Of a stretch of 36,021 nucleotides of DNA, positions 21,769 to 29,505 are shown one piece after another; positions within the stretch are counted from its first letter, which is position 1, and every line of letters begins with the position of its first letter. Origin of the DNA: Planctomycetota bacterium (lineage in GTDB: Bacteria > Planctomycetota > MHYJ01 > JACPRB01); assembly GCA_035574235.1 (NCBI GenBank), contig DATLZA010000063.1, positions 1-36,021 on the forward strand. The letters are read 5' to 3'. A model generated the notes under the pieces. It was not told where the DNA came from and did not search any database. It saw only the letters and a list, made by a program, of their open reading frames with translations. The translations under genes and the position numbers were made by a program.

Positions 21769-23391
21769 ATGTCCGAAAAGACGGCGGAGCGGTACGACGT
21801 CATCATCCTCGGCGGCGCGCTCGCCGGAGCGGCGACCGCCCTCCTGCTCCGCCGCCGGTTCCCGCACCTCCGCGTGCTTCTCCTCGAACGCCGGCCGGTC
21901 TTCGACTGGAAGGTGGGCGAATCGACGGTCGAGACCTCCGGATACTTCCTCTCCCGGGTCCTGCGCCTGTACGACTACCTCTCCCGCGAGCAGCTTCCCA
22001 AGCAGTCTTTCCGCTACTGGTTCCATCACGGCGAAGCGGGCGACCTCCGCACGGCCAGCGAAGTGGGCCCGTACCAGCTCGCGCGCCTGCCGGCCTTCCA
22101 GCTCGACCGTGCGGCCCTGGACGAGCACGTGCTGGCCCTGGCGGTGCGCGAAGGGGCCGAGCTCTGGCGGCCCGCCCGCGTCGTCGAAGTCCGCCTGCCG
22201 GAGGAGACCGGCGGCCAGGAGGGCGTGATCCTCGCCGAGCGCGACGGACGTCCGGTCGAGCTTCGCGCGGGCTGGATCGTGGACGCCAGCGGCCGTGCCG
22301 CGATCGTGGCGCGCAAGCGCGGATGGCTGCACCCCCTGGCGGAGCACCCCACGCGGGCCGTCTGGGCGCGCTTTCGGGGCGTGGCCGACCTCGACGGTCC
22401 CGAAATCTCGGGCACGGACCCGGACGACTCCTTCGCCCGCACCAGCGTCGCCGCCCGGCGCCTGGCCACGAACCACTTCATGGGCTACGGCTACTGGATG
22501 TGGTTCATCCCGTTGCGGGGAGGCGAGACGAGCGTGGGCGCCGTGTGGGACCGCCGCCTCGTCGAGCCGGAAGGGGATTCGGCGGAGGAGCGCCTGCACT
22601 GGTTTCTCCGGGGCAATCCGCTGACGCGCCGCCTCATGGAGAAGGCCGAGGCCGTGCCCGGAGACCTGCGCGCGTACGCCCATCTGCCCTACCTCGTGGA
22701 CCGCGTCGCGGGACCCGGGTGGTCGCTCGTGGGGGACGCGGCGGGGTTCCTCGATCCCTTTTACAGCCCCGGGCTCGACCAGCTTTCCTTTTCCGTTTCC
22801 TGGACGCTGGAACTGATCCGCCGCTCGCTGGAGCGCCCCGAGCCGGAGGCTTTCGCGCGCGAGGTCGCCGCGCACAACGAAGCGTATGTGCGCTACCTGC
22901 GCTTCTTCTTCGAGTCGATCTACCGGGACAAGTATTACCTGATGGGCGACTTCGACACGATGACGGCGTCGTTCCTCATCGACACGTCGCTCTACTATTT
23001 CTTCACCGTCTGGCCTCTCTACAAGCGCGGCGGGCGGGGGCTCCTGAATCCGCCGTTTTACGACCCCTACGCCCGGTTCGCGTTCCCGCTGATCCGATTC
23101 TACCAGCGCCGCCTGATCGCCATCGCCCGGCGGAAGGCGAGGCTGGGCACCTACGGACGGCGCAACACGGGGCGGCGGCCGAAGCTGGTGGGATTCTCCC
23201 TGGGGATCGGAGCCGTCCTCATGTTCCTCAAAGGCCTGCGCTTCTGGCTGCGCGCCGAGCTCGAGAACGCCTGGACGCTGATCTCCCGTCCCCGCCCCCG
23301 GCCCGACCTCATGCCCGGACCCCGGCGGACGCCCGCTCCGGCGGCCTCCCGCGCCGAACCCGCGCTCGAGGAAGCGACCCGGCAATCTTGA
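21769..23391 (+). CDS. FAD-dependent halogenase-type oxidoreductase (tryptophan-halogenase superfamily)
   Basis: 540 aa. FAD-binding GGALAG (15-20) begins a Rossmann domain; then DWKVGEST (46-53) in the position of the halogenase 'GEA/ST' block with a nearby Lys48, the 'GWIVDASGR' strand (168-176), WMWFIP (243-248) matching the WxWxIP motif of flavin-dependent halogenases, and SLVGDAAGFLDPFYSPG (319-335). About 130 extra C-terminal residues include basic and hydrophobic stretches. Enzymes of this group halogenate or otherwise oxidise an aromatic or carrier-bound substrate using reduced flavin; a good fraction are monooxygenases or reductases, so halogenation is not proven. A second, shorter relative lies at 27082. 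Its diiron-protein neighbour starts 36 bp later with its own -10 box. Confidence 0.8.
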   Translation: MSEKTAERYDVIILGGALAGAATALLLRRRFPHLRVLLLERRPVFDWKVGESTVETSGYFLSRVLRLYDYLSREQLPKQSFRYWFHHGEAGDLRTASEVGPYQLARLPAFQLDRAALDEHVLALAVREGAELWRPARVVEVRLPEETGGQEGVILAERDGRPVELRAGWIVDASGRAAIVARKRGWLHPLAEHPTRAVWARFRGVADLDGPEISGTDPDDSFARTSVAARRLATNHFMGYGYWMWFIPLRGGETSVGAVWDRRLVEPEGDSAEERLHWFLRGNPLTRRLMEKAEAVPGDLRAYAHLPYLVDRVAGPGWSLVGDAAGFLDPFYSPGLDQLSFSVSWTLELIRRSLERPEPEAFAREVAAHNEAYVRYLRFFFESIYRDKYYLMGDFDTMTASFLIDTSLYYFFTVWPLYKRGGRGLLNPPFYDPYARFAFPLIRFYQRRLIAIARRKARLGTYGRRNTGRRPKLVGFSLGIGAVLMFLKGLRFWLRAELENAWTLISRPRPRPDLMPGPRRTPAPAASRAEPALEEATRQS

Positions 23392-23418
23392 CCCCGGCCC
23401 GGGATCCGGACATATAAT
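23388..23418 (+). promoter_or_regulatory. Promoter of the diiron-protein gene
   Basis: TTGACC (23388-23393, overlapping the stop of the preceding gene), 19-bp spacer, perfect TATAAT (23413-23418), then 9 nt to the ATG at 23428. The long spacer is compensated by the consensus -10. Confidence 0.6.
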
Positions 23419-23427
23419 GCTGCCCTC

Positions 23428-24153
23428 ATGACGTCCGCGACGCGCGAGATCCCCCTTTCCGACCGCGAACCGCGCTACCGGGAAACGGTCGTCCAGATGC
23501 TGCGCTCCCAGGCATGGCGGGAGCTTTCCGCGGCCCAGCTTTTCGGCCACGGGCTCCAGTTCGTCGAAGACATCCCCTCGCTCCGCTTCATCACCCGGCA
23601 TGTCGTGGAAGAAACGGAGCACTATGTCGCCGTCGCCGATCTCTACCGGCGGCACGTGGGAGAGTCCATCGAACCCTGGGTCCACGAGAAGCTCCGGCAG
23701 AAACCGATCCCCATGGCGGAAAGTTTCCTTGAGCTCGGCATCGCCCAGTGGCTCTACGACCGCGGAGGCTTCTGGCAGCTTCGCGAGTACGTGGACTCCA
23801 GCTGGGCGCCCTACCGTGAAATCGTGGGCAAGATCATCGCTCAGGAAGAAGGTCATCAGGACCACGGCGAGCGGATCGCCGTGCCGCTGTGCCGCCGGGA
23901 GAAAGACCGCGCCAAGGTCCAGCGCCTCTTCGAGCGCTGGCTTCGCCTGGGTCTGGTCTGCCTGGGACGCCCCAACAGCGAAGGGAACCGCTACGCCATC
24001 GCCGTGGGGCTCAAGAAGCGCGACTCCGGCGAGTGCATAAAGGACTACATCCGGGACATCCTGCCGGCCGTCCGCGAAGCGGGCCTCCGCCTTCCTCCCA
24101 AAGAGAGCCTGGGGCTCGAACTTCCCGCCGACCTCGAGTGGCCGGTGGAGTGA
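23428..24153 (+). CDS. Ferritin-like diiron protein (phenylacetyl-CoA epoxidase PaaA/PaaC-like)
   Basis: 241 aa, almost all alpha-helical. Metal-ligand pattern of ferritin-like diiron oxygenases is visible: Glu47 in LQFVEDIPS, ExxH at 62-65 (VVEETEHY), Glu in SFLELGIAQ (Glu102), and ExxH at 140-143 (IIAQEEGHQDHGERI). The last block (EEGHxxHG) is characteristic of the PaaA/PaaC group, which activates oxygen to epoxidise or hydroxylate a CoA- or carrier-bound substrate. No PaaB/D/E partners are in the window, so it is a stand-alone relative and not the phenylacetate pathway. Its position between two halogenase-type flavoproteins hints at shared work on one oxidised lipid or pigment, but the separate promoter makes that an inference. 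Confidence 0.78.
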   Translation: MTSATREIPLSDREPRYRETVVQMLRSQAWRELSAAQLFGHGLQFVEDIPSLRFITRHVVEETEHYVAVADLYRRHVGESIEPWVHEKLRQKPIPMAESFLELGIAQWLYDRGGFWQLREYVDSSWAPYREIVGKIIAQEEGHQDHGERIAVPLCRREKDRAKVQRLFERWLRLGLVCLGRPNSEGNRYAIAVGLKKRDSGECIKDYIRDILPAVREAGLRLPPKESLGLELPADLEWPVE

Positions 24154-24215
24154 GGTCCTCCCGCCGCCGACGCGCGCCCCTTCGCCGGGGACCGACTCCA
24201 CGTTCCGCCGGCTCC

Positions 24216-24244
24216 TTGATTTTGTGGCTACAGGTGGCTACCAT
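24216..24244 (+). promoter_or_regulatory. Promoter and direct-repeat operator of the toxin-antitoxin pair
   Basis: TTGATT (24216-24221), 17-bp spacer, TACCAT (24239-24244), then 6 nt to the ATG at 24251: leaderless. The spacer and -10 contain two direct copies of GTGGCTAC (24224-24231 and 24234-24241), exactly 10 bp apart (one helix turn), and the second copy sits in a near-palindrome GGTGGCTACC. That is where an antitoxin dimer would bind for autorepression. Confidence 0.6.
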
Positions 24245-24250
24245 TCCCTT

Positions 24251-24541
24251 ATGAGAGCCGTCGGGGTCAAGGAACTCAAGAACCGCTTGAGTGAATATGT
24301 CCGCCTGGCCGCCTCGGGAGAGGTGGTGCTTGTCACCGACCGCGACAGAGTCGTGGCGGAACTGAGTCCGCCGCGTCCCGACCGCAGCCCGCGTCTGGAG
24401 GACGCCCTCCTGGCCGAAGCCGTGCGAAAGGGATGGGTAACGCCCCCGTCGTACCCGGATCTGCCGCTCCCTCCCCGCCGCCCCGTCGCGCCCCTGCGGA
24501 CGATCCTCCGGGAACTTGAGAAGCTTCGCCGGGATCGATGA
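24251..24541 (+). CDS. vapB: Phd/YefM-fold antitoxin of a VapC toxin
   Basis: 96 aa. The N-terminal MRAVGVKELKNRLSEYVRLA with VVLVTDRDRVVAELSPP is the Phd/YefM DNA-binding fold ('xxxELKxxLSxYLxxVxxGExVxVTxRGxPVAxLxP'). The Pro/Arg-rich C-terminal half (LPLPPRRPVAPLRTILRELEKL) is the disordered part that would wrap the toxin. The ATG at 24251 is chosen over a GTG at 24224 because the latter is inside the promoter and operator repeat. The gene overlaps the toxin start by four bases. It would neutralise VapC and repress its own promoter via the GTGGCTAC repeats. Confidence 0.88.
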   Translation: MRAVGVKELKNRLSEYVRLAASGEVVLVTDRDRVVAELSPPRPDRSPRLEDALLAEAVRKGWVTPPSYPDLPLPPRRPVAPLRTILRELEKLRRDR

Positions 24542-24924
24542 CGTACGTCGATACGTCGGTGCTGCTCGCCTTTATCTTCGCGGAGGACCGGGTTCCGCCC
24601 GATTCCTTCTGGAAAGGTCCCCTGACGTCAAGCCGCCTGGCCGAGTATGAAGTCTGGACGAGCATCCATGCTCGAAAAAGCCGCCGTGAACACGCCGACG
24701 CCGCCCGAGCGCTGCTGGGCCGTCTCGCCTGGGTGGAACTGGCTCCCGCCGTCCTGGCCCGAGCCCTGGAACCTTTTCCGATCCCGGTCCGCACTCTGGA
24801 CGCCCTCCACCTGGCTTCGATGTGTTTCCTCCGGGAACGGACTCCTTCGCTCGAAGTCGCCACCTACGACGAAAAGCTGGCCGCCGCCGCCCGCTCTCTC
24901 AAGCTCAAGGTCGTCGCTCCCTGA
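24538..24924 (+). CDS. vapC: PIN-domain ribonuclease toxin VapC
   Basis: 128 aa, normal VapC size. MTYVDTSVLLAFIF opens a PIN domain with Asp5. The other acidic residues are Glu36 (SSRLAEYE), Asp88 (RTLDALHLAS) and Asp111 (ATYDEKLAAAA), completing the four-acid metal site. VapC toxins cut a tRNA or rRNA when freed from the antitoxin, stopping translation. ATGA overlap with the antitoxin gene keeps the pair together. The pair lies directly before the polyketide/fatty-acid-like cluster, 73 bp from the phosphopantetheinyl transferase start. No transposon ends or tRNA flank it. The RNA target cannot be inferred. Confidence 0.9.
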   Translation: MTYVDTSVLLAFIFAEDRVPPDSFWKGPLTSSRLAEYEVWTSIHARKSRREHADAARALLGRLAWVELAPAVLARALEPFPIPVRTLDALHLASMCFLRERTPSLEVATYDEKLAAAARSLKLKVVAP

Positions 24925-24959
24925 ACCCGGCGTCTCCCCGCCGGCGTCCAACCCCCGGC

Positions 24960-24989
24960 TTGACGGCGTCCGGCGCCGTGGCCTAAGAT
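24960..24989 (+). promoter_or_regulatory. Leaderless promoter of the phosphopantetheinyl transferase gene
   Basis: TTGACG (24960-24965), 18-bp spacer, TAAGAT (24984-24989), then 8 nt to the GTG at 24998. This is the first promoter of the biosynthetic gene string. Confidence 0.65.
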
Positions 24990-24997
24990 CCTTACGC

Positions 24998-25609
24998 GTG
25001 ATCGAAGCCGCCCGCCTCGAAGAAGCCCTCCGCGAGTCCTGGCAACTCCCCTTCCGCGCCGTCGTCACGCCGGACCCCGTCCCGGCCGACCGCCTCACCG
25101 CCGGCGAGACCCGGCTCCTGAAGGAGATGAAGAACGCCCGGCGGCGCGACTCCTGGCTGCGCGGCCGCAACGCCCTCAAGACCCTCCTCGAAATCCTCGG
25201 CGAGAACCCCGATACCTCGCTCGTCCGCGTCCCCCACCCGCGTCTGTCCCTCTCCCACAGCGGACCGTGGGCCGTAGCCCTGGGAACGGCCTCGCCGGGA
25301 ACCGCCGGCGTCGGGGTGGATCTCGAACTGCGCGAGCCCCCCCGCGTCGAGTCCATGAGATTCTTCCTCGCCCCCGAAGAGCAAGCCCGTCTCCGCCACG
25401 CCCCCGCCCGGACGCTCCTTCGGCTCTGGACCGTCAAGGAGGCCATCTTCAAGGCCGATCCGGACAACGCCCTGGCCTCCGTTCGCGGCTACGTCCTCGA
25501 AGATCCCGAGGCCCCCGAGGGACGCGTCCGCACGGGCCCGAAAACCTTCCTCTACCGGACCTTCGAGGTTCCCGGCGGGTTCCTGACCGCGGCGCTCCTG
25601 CGCGCCTGA
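24998..25609 (+). CDS. 4'-phosphopantetheinyl transferase (Sfp/AcpT type)
   Basis: 203 aa from the GTG at 24998; the reading frame is open far upstream, inside vapC, but that part is a shadow. Key motifs: LSLSHSGPWAVAL (84-96), GVGVDLE (104-110, metal ligands Asp108 and Glu110), and LWTVKEAIFKA (143-153, Glu148 and the Lys pair 147/152). The enzyme moves the phosphopantetheine arm of coenzyme A onto a conserved Ser of a carrier protein. The ACP at 33114 is the natural partner. It leads the cluster from its own leaderless promoter; the acyl-AMP ligase follows after 49 bp with another promoter. Family assignment is secure. Confidence 0.92.
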   Translation: MIEAARLEEALRESWQLPFRAVVTPDPVPADRLTAGETRLLKEMKNARRRDSWLRGRNALKTLLEILGENPDTSLVRVPHPRLSLSHSGPWAVALGTASPGTAGVGVDLELREPPRVESMRFFLAPEEQARLRHAPARTLLRLWTVKEAIFKADPDNALASVRGYVLEDPEAPEGRVRTGPKTFLYRTFEVPGGFLTAALLRA

Positions 25610-25617
25610 GCGGAGGA

Positions 25618-25646
25618 TTGCGCCCCGGCGGGAGGGGCGGTAAGAT
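25618..25646 (+). promoter_or_regulatory. Promoter of the acyl-AMP ligase and following genes
   Basis: TTGCGC (25618-25623), 17-bp spacer, TAAGAT (25641-25646), 12 nt before the ATG at 25659. GGAGG at 25612-25616 lies upstream of the -35 and cannot act as its ribosome site. Confidence 0.58.
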
Positions 25647-25658
25647 TCACGGGCCGCC

Positions 25659-27089
25659 ATGCTGTCCGAGGCCGCACGACGATCCCCCCTTCTTTCCGCC
25701 CTGGGGCGCCAGGCGCGCGACCGCGCCCGGCGGCCCGCGCTCGCCTCGGAATCCGAGGGGCTCGACCTCACGTTCGCGGACCTCGCCGCCCGCATCGACG
25801 CATGGACGCACGCTCTTCAGGCGGCCGGCGTCCGCCCCGACGCGCCCGCCGCCCTGGCGACCGGCAACCGCGCCGCCTTCGTCGAACTCTTTTTCGCCCT
25901 GCGCGCCCTCGACGTGCCCGTCCTGACGGTCGACGACTCCCTGCCCCCTCCGGCGACGCTCGAAATCGCCCGCCGCATGGGGGCCGGCCGGCTCCTCCAC
26001 CGCCGCGCCGCCGCGCTCGGAGGCGCCCCCCTGCCGGGAGCGCCCGACCCCGCGGTCTTCCTGCGCTCCCTCGACGGCGCCCGCCCCGCGCCCGCCGGGA
26101 CCGCGCTCATCAAGCTCACCTCCGGCAGCACCCTCAACCCGCGCGGCGCCTGCTTCACCGAGGAAGCGCTCGCGGAAGGCATCGACCACATCGCCCGGGG
26201 CATGGAGCTCGGACCCTCCGACCGCGTTCTCCTTTCGATCCCCCTGAGCCACTCCTATGGGTTCGACAACGGCGTCCTCTCGCTGGCCGCCGCGGGAACG
26301 CCCCTGGTCCTCCAGGACGACCTCCTCCCCGCCGCCCTCCTGCGCACCCTGCGCGACCGCGCCGTCACCTTCTTCCCGACGGTGCCGGCCCTCGTCCGGC
26401 TCCTGGCTCAGGTCGAATGGCCGCGCGACCTGCCCCTGCGCGCCGTGATCTCGGCGAGCGCCCCCCTGGCCGCCGAACACGCGCGGGCCTTCCGGCGCGC
26501 CTCGGGACTTCCGGTGCGGCAGTTCTACGGCGCCACGGAATGCGGCGGAATTTCCTTCGAAGCCCGGCCCGACGATCCCGAAGCCGAAGGCACCGTGGGC
26601 TTCCCGCTGCCGGGCGTGGACGTCGAAACCCATCCCGAAGAGGGCATTCGCGTCCGGTCGCGCGCCAACCGCTTCGCCCTCCTGCCGGAAGGCGGCCCGG
26701 TCCCCACCGCCGTGGCCACCGGCGACCGCGGCGAGTGGACCCCCGAGGGCCGCCTGCGCCTCCGGGGACGCATCCTCCCGCTCGGCAACGTCGGCGGCGT
26801 CAAGATCGACCTCGGCGCGATCGACGCGTTCCTCCGCGCCCTCCCCGGCGTCTCCGACGCGGCCGTCCTTCCCGTGGAAGACCCTTCGAAGGGACACCGG
26901 CTGGTCGCCTGGGTCGAATCGGAAACGCGCCGGCCCGAGGAAATCCTCGACCTCTGCCGGACCCGCCTGGGACCCCGCGAGGTTCCGGGGGAAATCCGCG
27001 TCCTGCCCCGGCTTCCCCGCACCTCCCGGGGCAAGCTCGACCGGGCGGCGCTCGCCGGCCGGGCGGAAGGAGATCCCTGCCATGCATGA
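25659..27089 (+). CDS. Acyl-AMP ligase (ANL superfamily) of the biosynthetic cluster
   Basis: 476 aa, slightly short for the ANL superfamily. It activates a carboxylic acid with ATP and passes it to CoA or a carrier protein. Motifs: LIKLTSGSTLNPRG (150-163, the ATP phosphate loop), SIPLSHSYGFDNG (substrate pocket), FYGATECGG (adenine/Thr-Glu motif), ATGDRGEW ... RLRGR (ribose and hinge) and the catalytic Lys459 in PRTSRGKLDR. The substrate is not predictable, but equivalents in aryl-polyene clusters load an aromatic or short starter acid on the ACP. It overlaps the following flavoprotein gene by 8 bp. Proper ANL features with all core motifs make the family certain. Confidence 0.9.
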   Translation: MLSEAARRSPLLSALGRQARDRARRPALASESEGLDLTFADLAARIDAWTHALQAAGVRPDAPAALATGNRAAFVELFFALRALDVPVLTVDDSLPPPATLEIARRMGAGRLLHRRAAALGGAPLPGAPDPAVFLRSLDGARPAPAGTALIKLTSGSTLNPRGACFTEEALAEGIDHIARGMELGPSDRVLLSIPLSHSYGFDNGVLSLAAAGTPLVLQDDLLPAALLRTLRDRAVTFFPTVPALVRLLAQVEWPRDLPLRAVISASAPLAAEHARAFRRASGLPVRQFYGATECGGISFEARPDDPEAEGTVGFPLPGVDVETHPEEGIRVRSRANRFALLPEGGPVPTAVATGDRGEWTPEGRLRLRGRILPLGNVGGVKIDLGAIDAFLRALPGVSDAAVLPVEDPSKGHRLVAWVESETRRPEEILDLCRTRLGPREVPGEIRVLPRLPRTSRGKLDRAALAGRAEGDPCHA

Positions 27090-28356
27090 CGTGGCCGTCA
27101 TCGGCGGCGGCCCGGCCGGCTCCACCGCCGCCTACGTCCTGGCGCGCGAAGGCGTCCGCACGGTGCTCCTGGAGCGCGAGCGCTTCCCGCGGCATCACAT
27201 CGGCGAGTCCCTCCTTCCCCGCGCCGGCGGCCTCTACCGCCGCCTGGGACTGCTCCCCGTCCTCGAGCGGGAGGGCTTCACCCCGAAGTACGGAGCGTTC
27301 GTCGTCTCCAACGACGGCGGCGTCGAACTCGAAATCAACTTCTTCAACAACGCTCAGCGCAATCCCGACCTCGTCGCCTGGGAGGTGGAACGCGAACGCT
27401 TCGACCACCTCCTCCTCGACCACGCCCGCCGCGCCGGCGCCGAGGTCCGCGAAGGGGTCGCGGTCCTCGACGCCGACGCGCGCGAGGACGCCCCCTGCCG
27501 CCTGCGGCTGCGCGACGACGCCGGCCGCGAATCCTCCCTGGAAGCGCGCTGGATCGTGGACGCCAGCGGGCAGAGCTCGCTGCTGGCCAAGCTGCATGAC
27601 CTGCGCGTCCGGCACCCGTCCCATCGGAAAATCGCCGTCTACGCCCGGTACAAGGGAATGCCGCGCCGCGAGGGCTTCCGCGCCGGAAACGTGGATCTGG
27701 TCCTCGGACCCGGCGGCTGGTTCTGGCTGATCCCCCTGCGCGACGACCTGACGAGCGTCGGGTTCGTCTCGGACGTGGCGCGCTGGAAGGCGACCGGCCT
27801 GTCCCCGGAGGCGCTGCTCGAGGACGCGATCCGCCGCTCTCCCTTCGTCTTCGGCCGGCTCCGGCACGCCCCGCGGGTCACGCCCGTGTGGACCGCCAGC
27901 AACTACAGCTACTCGTCCCGCCGCCTGGCCGGCCCCGGGTTCGTCCTGGTCGGAGACGCCGCGGAATTTCTGGATCCCATCTGGTCGACCGGCGTCATGC
28001 TCGCCATGCGCAGCGGCGAACGCGCCGCGCTCGACCTGGCCGCCGCCCTCCGCTCCGGCCGCCCCCTCCGCGCGGACGTGTTCGACGATTACGAGCGGAC
28101 CTTCCGCCGGTGGACGAAGCACCACTTCGCGATGATCGAGGCGTTCTATTCCCCCGGCTTCGCCGAAGTCTTCCTCAACCGCCGCGAGACGCTCGGCATG
28201 GCCGAAGCCGTCACGGCGCTTCTGGCGGGCCAGTCGGAACAGGGCTGGCTCGATCGGCTCCGCGTCCGCCTCTTCCTCCTCCTCATCCGCCTCAACCGGC
28301 GATTCAAGTTCCTCAAGGATCCCCGAAGCCCGGAGGCCGCCATCCCCCATGCCTGA
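27082..28356 (+). CDS. Halogenase-type FAD-dependent oxidoreductase of the cluster
   Basis: 424 aa. FAD-binding GGGPAG (8-13), ERERFPRHHIGESLLPRAG (31-49, the 'GES/A' block of halogenase-like enzymes), WIVDASGQSS (157-166), WFWLIP (213-218, the WxWxIP motif), and VLVGDAAEFLDPIWSTGV (288-305). No transmembrane segments, though the C-terminal tail is basic and amphipathic. Members of this group in xanthomonadin- and flexirubin-type pigment clusters halogenate or hydroxylate the aromatic head; others reduce or oxidise carrier-bound chains. Which reaction applies is open. It starts inside the AMP-ligase gene (8-bp overlap, strong GGAAGGAG ribosome site) and overlaps the dehydratase gene by 8 bp. 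Confidence 0.85.
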   Translation: MHDVAVIGGGPAGSTAAYVLAREGVRTVLLERERFPRHHIGESLLPRAGGLYRRLGLLPVLEREGFTPKYGAFVVSNDGGVELEINFFNNAQRNPDLVAWEVERERFDHLLLDHARRAGAEVREGVAVLDADAREDAPCRLRLRDDAGRESSLEARWIVDASGQSSLLAKLHDLRVRHPSHRKIAVYARYKGMPRREGFRAGNVDLVLGPGGWFWLIPLRDDLTSVGFVSDVARWKATGLSPEALLEDAIRRSPFVFGRLRHAPRVTPVWTASNYSYSSRRLAGPGFVLVGDAAEFLDPIWSTGVMLAMRSGERAALDLAAALRSGRPLRADVFDDYERTFRRWTKHHFAMIEAFYSPGFAEVFLNRRETLGMAEAVTALLAGQSEQGWLDRLRVRLFLLLIRLNRRFKFLKDPRSPEAAIPHA

Positions 28357-28834
28357 TCCCGAATCGCTTTCCTTCGAGGAGGTCCGCCGCCTCCTTCCGC
28401 AGGCGCCGCCGTTCCTCATGGTGGACCGCGTGGAGGAGCTCCACCCGGGAGAGCGGATCGTCGCCGTGAGAAACGTCACGGGCAACGAGCCCTACTTCCA
28501 GGGCCACTTCCCCTCGCTCGCGGTGATGCCGGCCGCGCTCATCCTGGAAGCCCTCGCCCAGGCGACGATCCTCCTCACGCGCCGGACCGCCGAACGCGCC
28601 GGCGCCCCCGGGGGCGCCGGGGACGAAATCCATCTTTTCGGATCCGTCAAGGCCCGCATGCACCGGCCCGTCTTCCCGGGAGACGTCCTGCGCCTGGAGG
28701 TCCGGCTCCTCAAACTCTATGGAGAAGGCGGCGCCGCCGAAGGGAAGGCGATCGTCCAGGGCACGGTCTGCACGGAAGCGGAAATGTACTTCGTCCGGAC
28801 GCGGCGGGACGCCCTCCTGCGGCGCGGGTCATGA
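28349..28834 (+). CDS. FabZ-like 3-hydroxyacyl-ACP dehydratase
   Basis: 161 aa. Hot-dog fold dehydratase: LLPQAPPFLMVDRVEEL (15-31), NVTGNEPYFQGHFPSLAVMP (42-61, catalytic His53), ALILEALAQ (63-71, catalytic Glu67), and a long terminal strand. FabZ proteins remove water from 3-hydroxyacyl-ACP to give the 2-enoyl chain. The usual 'LPHRYPFL' His is replaced (LPQAPPFL). In aryl-polyene clusters enzymes like this set the conjugated double bonds. The gene overlaps its neighbours on both sides (8 and 4 bp). Secure family, inferred pathway. Confidence 0.9.
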   Translation: MPDPESLSFEEVRRLLPQAPPFLMVDRVEELHPGERIVAVRNVTGNEPYFQGHFPSLAVMPAALILEALAQATILLTRRTAERAGAPGGAGDEIHLFGSVKARMHRPVFPGDVLRLEVRLLKLYGEGGAAEGKAIVQGTVCTEAEMYFVRTRRDALLRRGS

Positions 28835-29505
28835 GGCGGACGGCGGCGGCGCTTCTGGCGGCGCTGGCGGCGTGCGCGGGACTTGCGCCGCTGGATCCCG
28901 AATCGGCCCGCGCGCTTGCCGCGCTGCCCGTTCCCGAAGGCCCCTTCGTCCGCGCGAAGGTCCGCCTCGAATTCGAAAGCCCCGCCTTCTCCGGACGCTT
29001 CGAAGGCGTCGTCCTCGCGCGCCCCGGACCCGAACCGGCCGTCCGCGCCCAGTTCTTCCCGGACGTCGGCGGAACGGCGGTCGATCTGGCGGCCCGGCCG
29101 GACCGCGTCGCGGGCCGCTTTCCGCCGACCGGCGAGGCGATCCTCATGAACCTGCCCGGCGAGGCGCGCCCGCATCCGCTGGCGCTTCTTGGAGCGACGC
29201 TTCTGGAGCGCTTCGCTCCCGCGACGGCGGAACGCGCGCGCGGGGTCCGGCGTGAGAACGGCGAAACGTGGGTGGCCCTCGAAGGCGCGGCGCGGGGCGT
29301 GCGGGTGGAGGTCCTGCTCCCCGGGGGCGCCCGCCGCCGGTTCTCCTGGATGCCGGGCGTCCGCTGGGAAGAACGCTCGACGCCCGGCCGCTCGATCGAG
29401 ATCGAAGCGCCGCGCCTGCGGGCGCGCGGCGAAGTGCTCGAGATCGACCGGCGGCGCGAGGTTCCGGAGGGCGTCTTCGACTGGACGCCCGGGGGGCGGC
29501 CGTGA
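28831..29505 (+). CDS. Lipoprotein of the biosynthetic cluster (LolB/DUF-like)
   Basis: 224 aa. The N-terminus MRRTAAALLAALAACAG is a lipoprotein signal with lipobox LAAC (Cys15), so the protein is lipid-anchored, probably to the outer membrane. The rest is beta-rich (RAKVRLEFESPAFSGRFEGVVLARPG, then repeated short strands), like the half-barrel of LolA/LolB-type proteins, though identity is too low to name it. Aryl-polyene clusters encode a small lipoprotein next to the MMPL exporter; this gene occupies that slot. ATGA overlap with the dehydratase and GTGA overlap with the exporter. It could receive the lipid product at the outer membrane. Confidence 0.72.
   Translation: MRRTAAALLAALAACAGLAPLDPESARALAALPVPEGPFVRAKVRLEFESPAFSGRFEGVVLARPGPEPAVRAQFFPDVGGTAVDLAARPDRVAGRFPPTGEAILMNLPGEARPHPLALLGATLLERFAPATAERARGVRRENGETWVALEGAARGVRVEVLLPGGARRRFSWMPGVRWEERSTPGRSIEIEAPRLRARGEVLEIDRRREVPEGVFDWTPGGRP

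Noticed and set aside
24647-24997. N-terminal extension of the PPTase frame through vapC
   Set aside because: The stretch is the shadow frame of vapC; the TTGACG/TAAGAT promoter and the family N-terminus fit the GTG at 24998.
24154-24997. Toxin-antitoxin pair as mark of a mobile island or phage
   Set aside because: No integrase, transposase, tRNA end or flanking repeat, and base composition matches the neighbours.
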